From Erysipelotrichaceae bacterium (GTDB lineage: Bacteria > Bacillota_I > Bacilli_A > Erysipelotrichales > Erysipelotrichaceae), in NCBI GenBank assembly GCA_030533035.1, contig JAUNJW010000086.1:1-8130 (forward strand): DNA of 8,130 nt, read 5' to 3'. The notes beneath the pieces are model-generated. The model was not told the origin of the DNA, ran no database searches, and worked only from the letters and a program-made list of their open reading frames with translations. Position numbers and translations under genes: made by a program. Positions 5,451 through 8,130 of this stretch are shown piece by piece (position 1 is the stretch's first letter; every line of letters starts with the position of its first letter).

Positions 5451-5980
5451 TGGCGGTCCTCCTCCTTCACCGGGTACGCGGTGATGATTTTTTCATTTTC
5501 ATCGAGCGCCATGTCAATTTCGATCCCCTCTTCACTCAGCCCGGCGTACAGGCTGCCGGAAAGCAGGATCCTGTTTTCATAAGCTTCATTGACGGCGTCG
5601 ATCACCTGCTGGGGCGTATAGCTGTCCGGATAGAATGTCGAATATCCCCTGTTGCCTGCCTTGCCGATCCCATTCACTTTGACCCTGGCTGTATAGACGC
5701 CGTACCGGTCAGGATCGCTTCTGGTGCCTTCGGCAATCTCACCGGGGCTGTCCTCAATGCCGTCGTAGTGGTAGCCGGACGCCTTGCCGGCTTCGTTTAC
5801 GGTGCCGAGGAAGATATGCTCTATGGCAGCCTCTGTGAAATGTTCCGTGTGCTGCAGATACACAAGATCGGCAGCGGTTCTGATTTCATGCTCTGCCGGC
5901 GGCTTTCTGCTGAGCAGAAATGCCAGCAGAAGCAGACATACAATGGCAGCCGCGGCAGGGATGATCCCCTTCTTTTTCAT
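5447..5980 (-). CDS. Exported or membrane-anchored EndoU-type ribonuclease, candidate toxin
   Basis: A 177-residue protein. Residues 1-24 form a signal peptide or signal anchor (MKKK, then a hydrophobic run to about 23). No clear lipobox is seen around Cys15. Residues about 50-140 look like the bacterial EndoU nuclease domain: EHIFLGTV with His55, GKASGYHYDG with His71, basic residues in ARVKVNGIGK (Lys101, Lys107), and the family-typical closing block STFYPDSYTPQQVIDAVNEA (114-133). The His-to-His spacing of 16 equals that of the catalytic pair in eukaryotic XendoU. EndoU domains cleave RNA and are common toxin tips in interbacterial competition systems; here the domain is on a small protein with its own export signal, not on a large delivery protein. 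The ATG at 5980 has GGAAAG 7 nt upstream; a GTG at 5986 is a less likely start. Which lysine is catalytic is unsure. Confidence 0.82.
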   Translation of the reverse strand: MKKKGIIPAAAAIVCLLLLAFLLSRKPPAEHEIRTAADLVYLQHTEHFTEAAIEHIFLGTVNEAGKASGYHYDGIEDSPGEIAEGTRSDPDRYGVYTARVKVNGIGKAGNRGYSTFYPDSYTPQQVIDAVNEAYENRILLSGSLYAGLSEEGIEIDMALDENEKIITAYPVKEEDRQ

Positions 5981-6003
5981 TGTCACTCTTTCCGTCCGTC
6001 TGA

Positions 6004-6031
6004 ACTCTACATATTTATTCTACTTTGTCAG
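6004..6031 (-). promoter_or_regulatory. Candidate promoter of the EndoU operon
   Basis: CTGACA (6031-6026, 5/6 to TTGACA) and TAGAGT (6009-6004, 4/6 to TATAAT) are 16 nt apart on the minus strand, about 25 nt before the ATG. Just upstream lies a short inverted repeat GGGA-CAAA-TCCC (6046-6035). The terminator of carB precedes it, so the pair likely has its own transcription. Confidence 0.4.
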
Positions 6032-6048
6032 TATGGGATTTGTCCCTT

Positions 6049-6084
6049 AAGAAGAAAAACATTCCCGCCGGAGCAGGAATGTTT
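6049..6084 (-). terminator. Intrinsic terminator of carB
   Basis: AAACATTCCTGC (6084-6073), loop TCCG and GCGGGAATGTTT (6068-6057) form a 12-bp stem with one wobble pair. A U-rich tail (TTTTCTTCTT) follows, starting within the stem's end. It lies 9 bases past the carB stop codon and is the strongest terminator in the window. Confidence 0.92.
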
Positions 6085-6093
6085 CTGTGTTCA

Positions 6094-8130
6094 TCAGGCG
6101 TCGATGGTGGAGATCTTCAGGGTGATTTCCTCAAGGACATCGAGCAGTGCCCGGACTGTGTCGAGCGATGTGAAGATGGTTGTGTTGTTTTCAACCGCGC
6201 ACATGCGGATCTGGGCGCCGTCGTTGGCTTCGTCGGCCGACTGGATCTTTCTGGTGTTGATCACATAGGCGATGTGGCCCTGGCGGATCGCATTGGGAAT
6301 GTCATTGGGATCCTCGCTGATCTTCTTTCTGATATGGGTGCGGATGCCGTTCTTCTTGAGGAACTCGGCGGTGCCCCTTGTCGCCTCGATGTTGAAACCG
6401 AGGTCATAGAAGCGTCTGATCAGCGGCAGCGCTTCTTCCTTGTCGTCATCGGCGATTGTCGCAAAGACGGTGCCGTAGTTGCGTAAGCTCATGCTGGAAG
6501 CCTGCAGCGCCTTGTAGAGGGCACGGTTGAGACGGTCGTCATAGCCGATCGCTTCGCCGGTGGACTTCATTTCAGGCGACAGATAAGCGTCGAGACCCTT
6601 GATCTTGGAGAAGGAGAAGACAGGAACCTTGACATAGTAGCGCTTCTTTTCTTCCGGATAGAGATCGAAGAAGCCCTGTTCCTTGAGGCTCTTGCCGAGG
6701 ATCACCTCGGTGGCGATGTCGGCCAGAGGATATCCGGTTGCCTTGGAAAGGAACGGAACGGTTCTGGAGGAACGGGGATTGACCTCGATGACATAGACAT
6801 TGTCGTCCTTGTCGACAATGAACTGGATGTTGTAGATGCCGATGATCCCGATGCCGAGACCGAGCTTCTTTGTATACTGCAGGATAATTCCCTTGACCTT
6901 GTTGGAGATCGAGAATGTCGGATAGACGGAAATGGAGTCGCCGGAATGGATGCCGGTTCTTTCAACCAGTTCCATAATGCCCGGGCAGAACACGTCGCGG
7001 CCGTCGCAGACAGCGTCGACCTCGACTTCCTTGCCGCCGATATACTTGTCGACCAGGACAGGCTTGTCCTCATCGATTTCAACCGCGGTCCTGAGGTAAT
7101 GCTTCAGCTGTTCCTCGTTGCCGACAATCTGCATTGCCCGGCCGCCGAGAACGAAGGAAGGACGCACGAGAACCGGATAGCCGATTTCCTTTGCGGCAGC
7201 CAGGCCGTCCTCAATCTTTGTGACGGCTCTGCCCTGCGGCTGGGGAATGCCGAGTTCATGCAGGACTTTTTCAAAGCTGTCGCGGTTTTCCGCCCGCTCG
7301 ATCGCCTCAACCGAGGTGCCGATGATATTGACGCCGCGCTTCATGATCGGCTCAGCCAGGTTGATGGCTGTCTGGCCGCCCAGGGAGGCGATGACGCCTT
7401 CCGGCTTCTCAAACAGGACGATGTTCATGACGTCTTCCGGCGTCAGCGGCTCGAAGTACAGCTTGTCGGCGGTTGTGTAGTCGGTGGAGACTGTTTCCGG
7501 GTTGGAGTTGATGATGATCTCCTCATAGCCGGCCTTGGCAATGGTCTGTACGGCGTGGACGGTGGAATAGTCAAACTCGATGCCCTGGCCGATGCGGATC
7601 GGGCCGGCGCCGAGAACGACGATCTTCTTTTTATCGGACAGGCGGGACTGGTTTTCGCCTGTGTAGGAAGAATAGTGGTAGGCAATGTACTTGCCGGAGT
7701 GGAGTGTGTCAACCATGCGGAAGACCGGGAACAGGTTATGTTCCTTTCTCATCGCGAACACGCTGAGCTCATCCGTCTTCCAGAGTTTAGCGATAAAGGC
7801 GTCGCAGAAGCCCATCTTCTTGGCTTCCTTCAGCACTTCAAAGTCATTGGGATTTGCGGCCAGCTTACGCTCCATCTCCACGATCTTTTTGATGGAATTG
7901 AGGAAGAGATCCGTGATCATTGTGATCTCATGGATCTTTTCCACCGGCACATCCCTTCTTAACAGTTCAGTGACGGCGAAGATGTTGTCATAGCGGAACT
8001 CGGCGACATAGTCGAGCAGCTCTTCGGTAGTGAAGCTGTCAAAAGACGCCTTGTACAGGTGGTTGACGCCGGTTTCCAGGGAACGCACGCTCTTTAACAT
8101 GCACTCCTCGAGGTTGGAGCCGATGCCCAT
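6094..8130 (-). CDS. carB: Carbamoyl-phosphate synthase large subunit, N-terminus outside window
   Basis: C-terminal 678 residues of an enzyme usually about 1,060-1,070 long. It makes carbamoyl phosphate from bicarbonate, two ATP and ammonia channelled from the small subunit CarA, for pyrimidine and arginine synthesis. Residues 1 to about 155 are the end of the first ATP-grasp half plus the oligomerisation domain. Residues about 165-545 are the second ATP-grasp (carbamoyl phosphate) half: LGAGPIRIGQGIEFDY, NPETVSTDY, VRPSFVLGGRAM, VERTGIHSGD (Glu390 and Asp398 match ornithine-binding Glu783 and Asp791 of E. coli) and IEVNPRSSRTVPF. Residues about 546-678 are the MGS-like regulatory domain. 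The position of E. coli Glu892 is Val502, which I recall as usual in Gram-positive CarB. The methionine at the window edge is internal (GEVMxIG in relatives), not the start. The frame is intact. Upstream pyr or carA neighbours lie outside the window. Confidence 0.97.
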   Translation of the reverse strand: MGIGSNLEECMLKSVRSLETGVNHLYKASFDSFTTEELLDYVAEFRYDNIFAVTELLRRDVPVEKIHEITMITDLFLNSIKKIVEMERKLAANPNDFEVLKEAKKMGFCDAFIAKLWKTDELSVFAMRKEHNLFPVFRMVDTLHSGKYIAYHYSSYTGENQSRLSDKKKIVVLGAGPIRIGQGIEFDYSTVHAVQTIAKAGYEEIIINSNPETVSTDYTTADKLYFEPLTPEDVMNIVLFEKPEGVIASLGGQTAINLAEPIMKRGVNIIGTSVEAIERAENRDSFEKVLHELGIPQPQGRAVTKIEDGLAAAKEIGYPVLVRPSFVLGGRAMQIVGNEEQLKHYLRTAVEIDEDKPVLVDKYIGGKEVEVDAVCDGRDVFCPGIMELVERTGIHSGDSISVYPTFSISNKVKGIILQYTKKLGLGIGIIGIYNIQFIVDKDDNVYVIEVNPRSSRTVPFLSKATGYPLADIATEVILGKSLKEQGFFDLYPEEKKRYYVKVPVFSFSKIKGLDAYLSPEMKSTGEAIGYDDRLNRALYKALQASSMSLRNYGTVFATIADDDKEEALPLIRRFYDLGFNIEATRGTAEFLKKNGIRTHIRKKISEDPNDIPNAIRQGHIAYVINTRKIQSADEANDGAQIRMCAVENNTTIFTSLDTVRALLDVLEEITLKISTIDA

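Noticed and set aside
5900..5980. Lipoprotein signal for the EndoU protein (Cys15)
   Set aside because: The residues before Cys15 (AAIV) do not fit a lipobox and the cysteine sits inside the hydrophobic core, so a signal peptide or membrane anchor is preferred.
5981..5986. GTG start for the EndoU protein
   Set aside because: The ATG two codons later is better spaced from GGAAAG and begins a normal MKKK signal sequence.
6946..7962. 338-codon plus-strand reading frame
   Set aside because: It is antisense to conserved carB sequence and is an artefact of codon usage on the opposite strand.
8128..8130. ATG at the window edge as the start of a shorter carB
   Set aside because: The methionine corresponds to an internal conserved position of CarB at about residue 394; the missing N-terminal half lies outside the window.

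Overview
The window looks like chromosome from a fermentative, Gram-positive-type anaerobe (Bacillota, perhaps Erysipelotrichia or Clostridia). This is inferred from the strong GGAGG-type ribosome binding sites, compact intrinsic terminators with U tracts, the style of the ATP-dependent PEP carboxykinase and CarB sequences, and a sodium-pumping oxaloacetate decarboxylase made of four separate polypeptides. Genus level cannot be read from sequence alone. Every gene I can support lies on the minus strand, so transcription runs from right to left. Long plus-strand reading frames are shadows of these genes.

In transcription order: (1) 8130-6094, the C-terminal two thirds of carB (carbamoyl-phosphate synthase large subunit), entering from outside the window and ending at a strong terminator. 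(2) 5980-5109, a two-gene operon. Its first gene is a small exported or membrane-anchored protein with a bacterial EndoU ribonuclease domain. Its second is an unrecognised 113-residue protein whose start overlaps the first gene's stop (ATGA). It ends at its own terminator. This is a candidate secreted RNase toxin and immunity pair. (3) 4828-1556, a compact operon for a biotin-dependent, Na+-translocating oxaloacetate decarboxylase: carboxyltransferase alpha (oadA), small membrane-anchored gamma-type subunit (oadG-like), free-standing biotin carrier, and membrane beta subunit (oadB). It ends in a terminator. (4) 1339 to beyond position 1, pckA, ATP-type PEP carboxykinase, with about the last 90 residues cut off by the window edge.

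The decarboxylase and PckA meet at oxaloacetate. In a fermenter PckA can run PEP + CO2 + ADP to oxaloacetate + ATP. The decarboxylase can then turn oxaloacetate into pyruvate + CO2 while exporting Na+. Together they could act as an energy-conserving bypass of pyruvate kinase with CO2 recycled (inference). The two transcription units also share an upstream element: TTGTGAAATA occurs twice ahead of pckA, exactly 51 bp apart, and a 9/10 copy lies ahead of oadA. It resembles half-sites of the redox repressor Rex or of Crp/Fnr-type regulators. The pckA upstream region is crowded with further inverted repeats and a cre-like sequence.

No tRNA, rRNA, CRISPR array, insertion sequence or attachment site was seen. 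No gene-free stretch exceeds 300 bases; the largest gaps (1340-1555, 4829-5108 and 5981-6093) hold promoters, operators and terminators described below.
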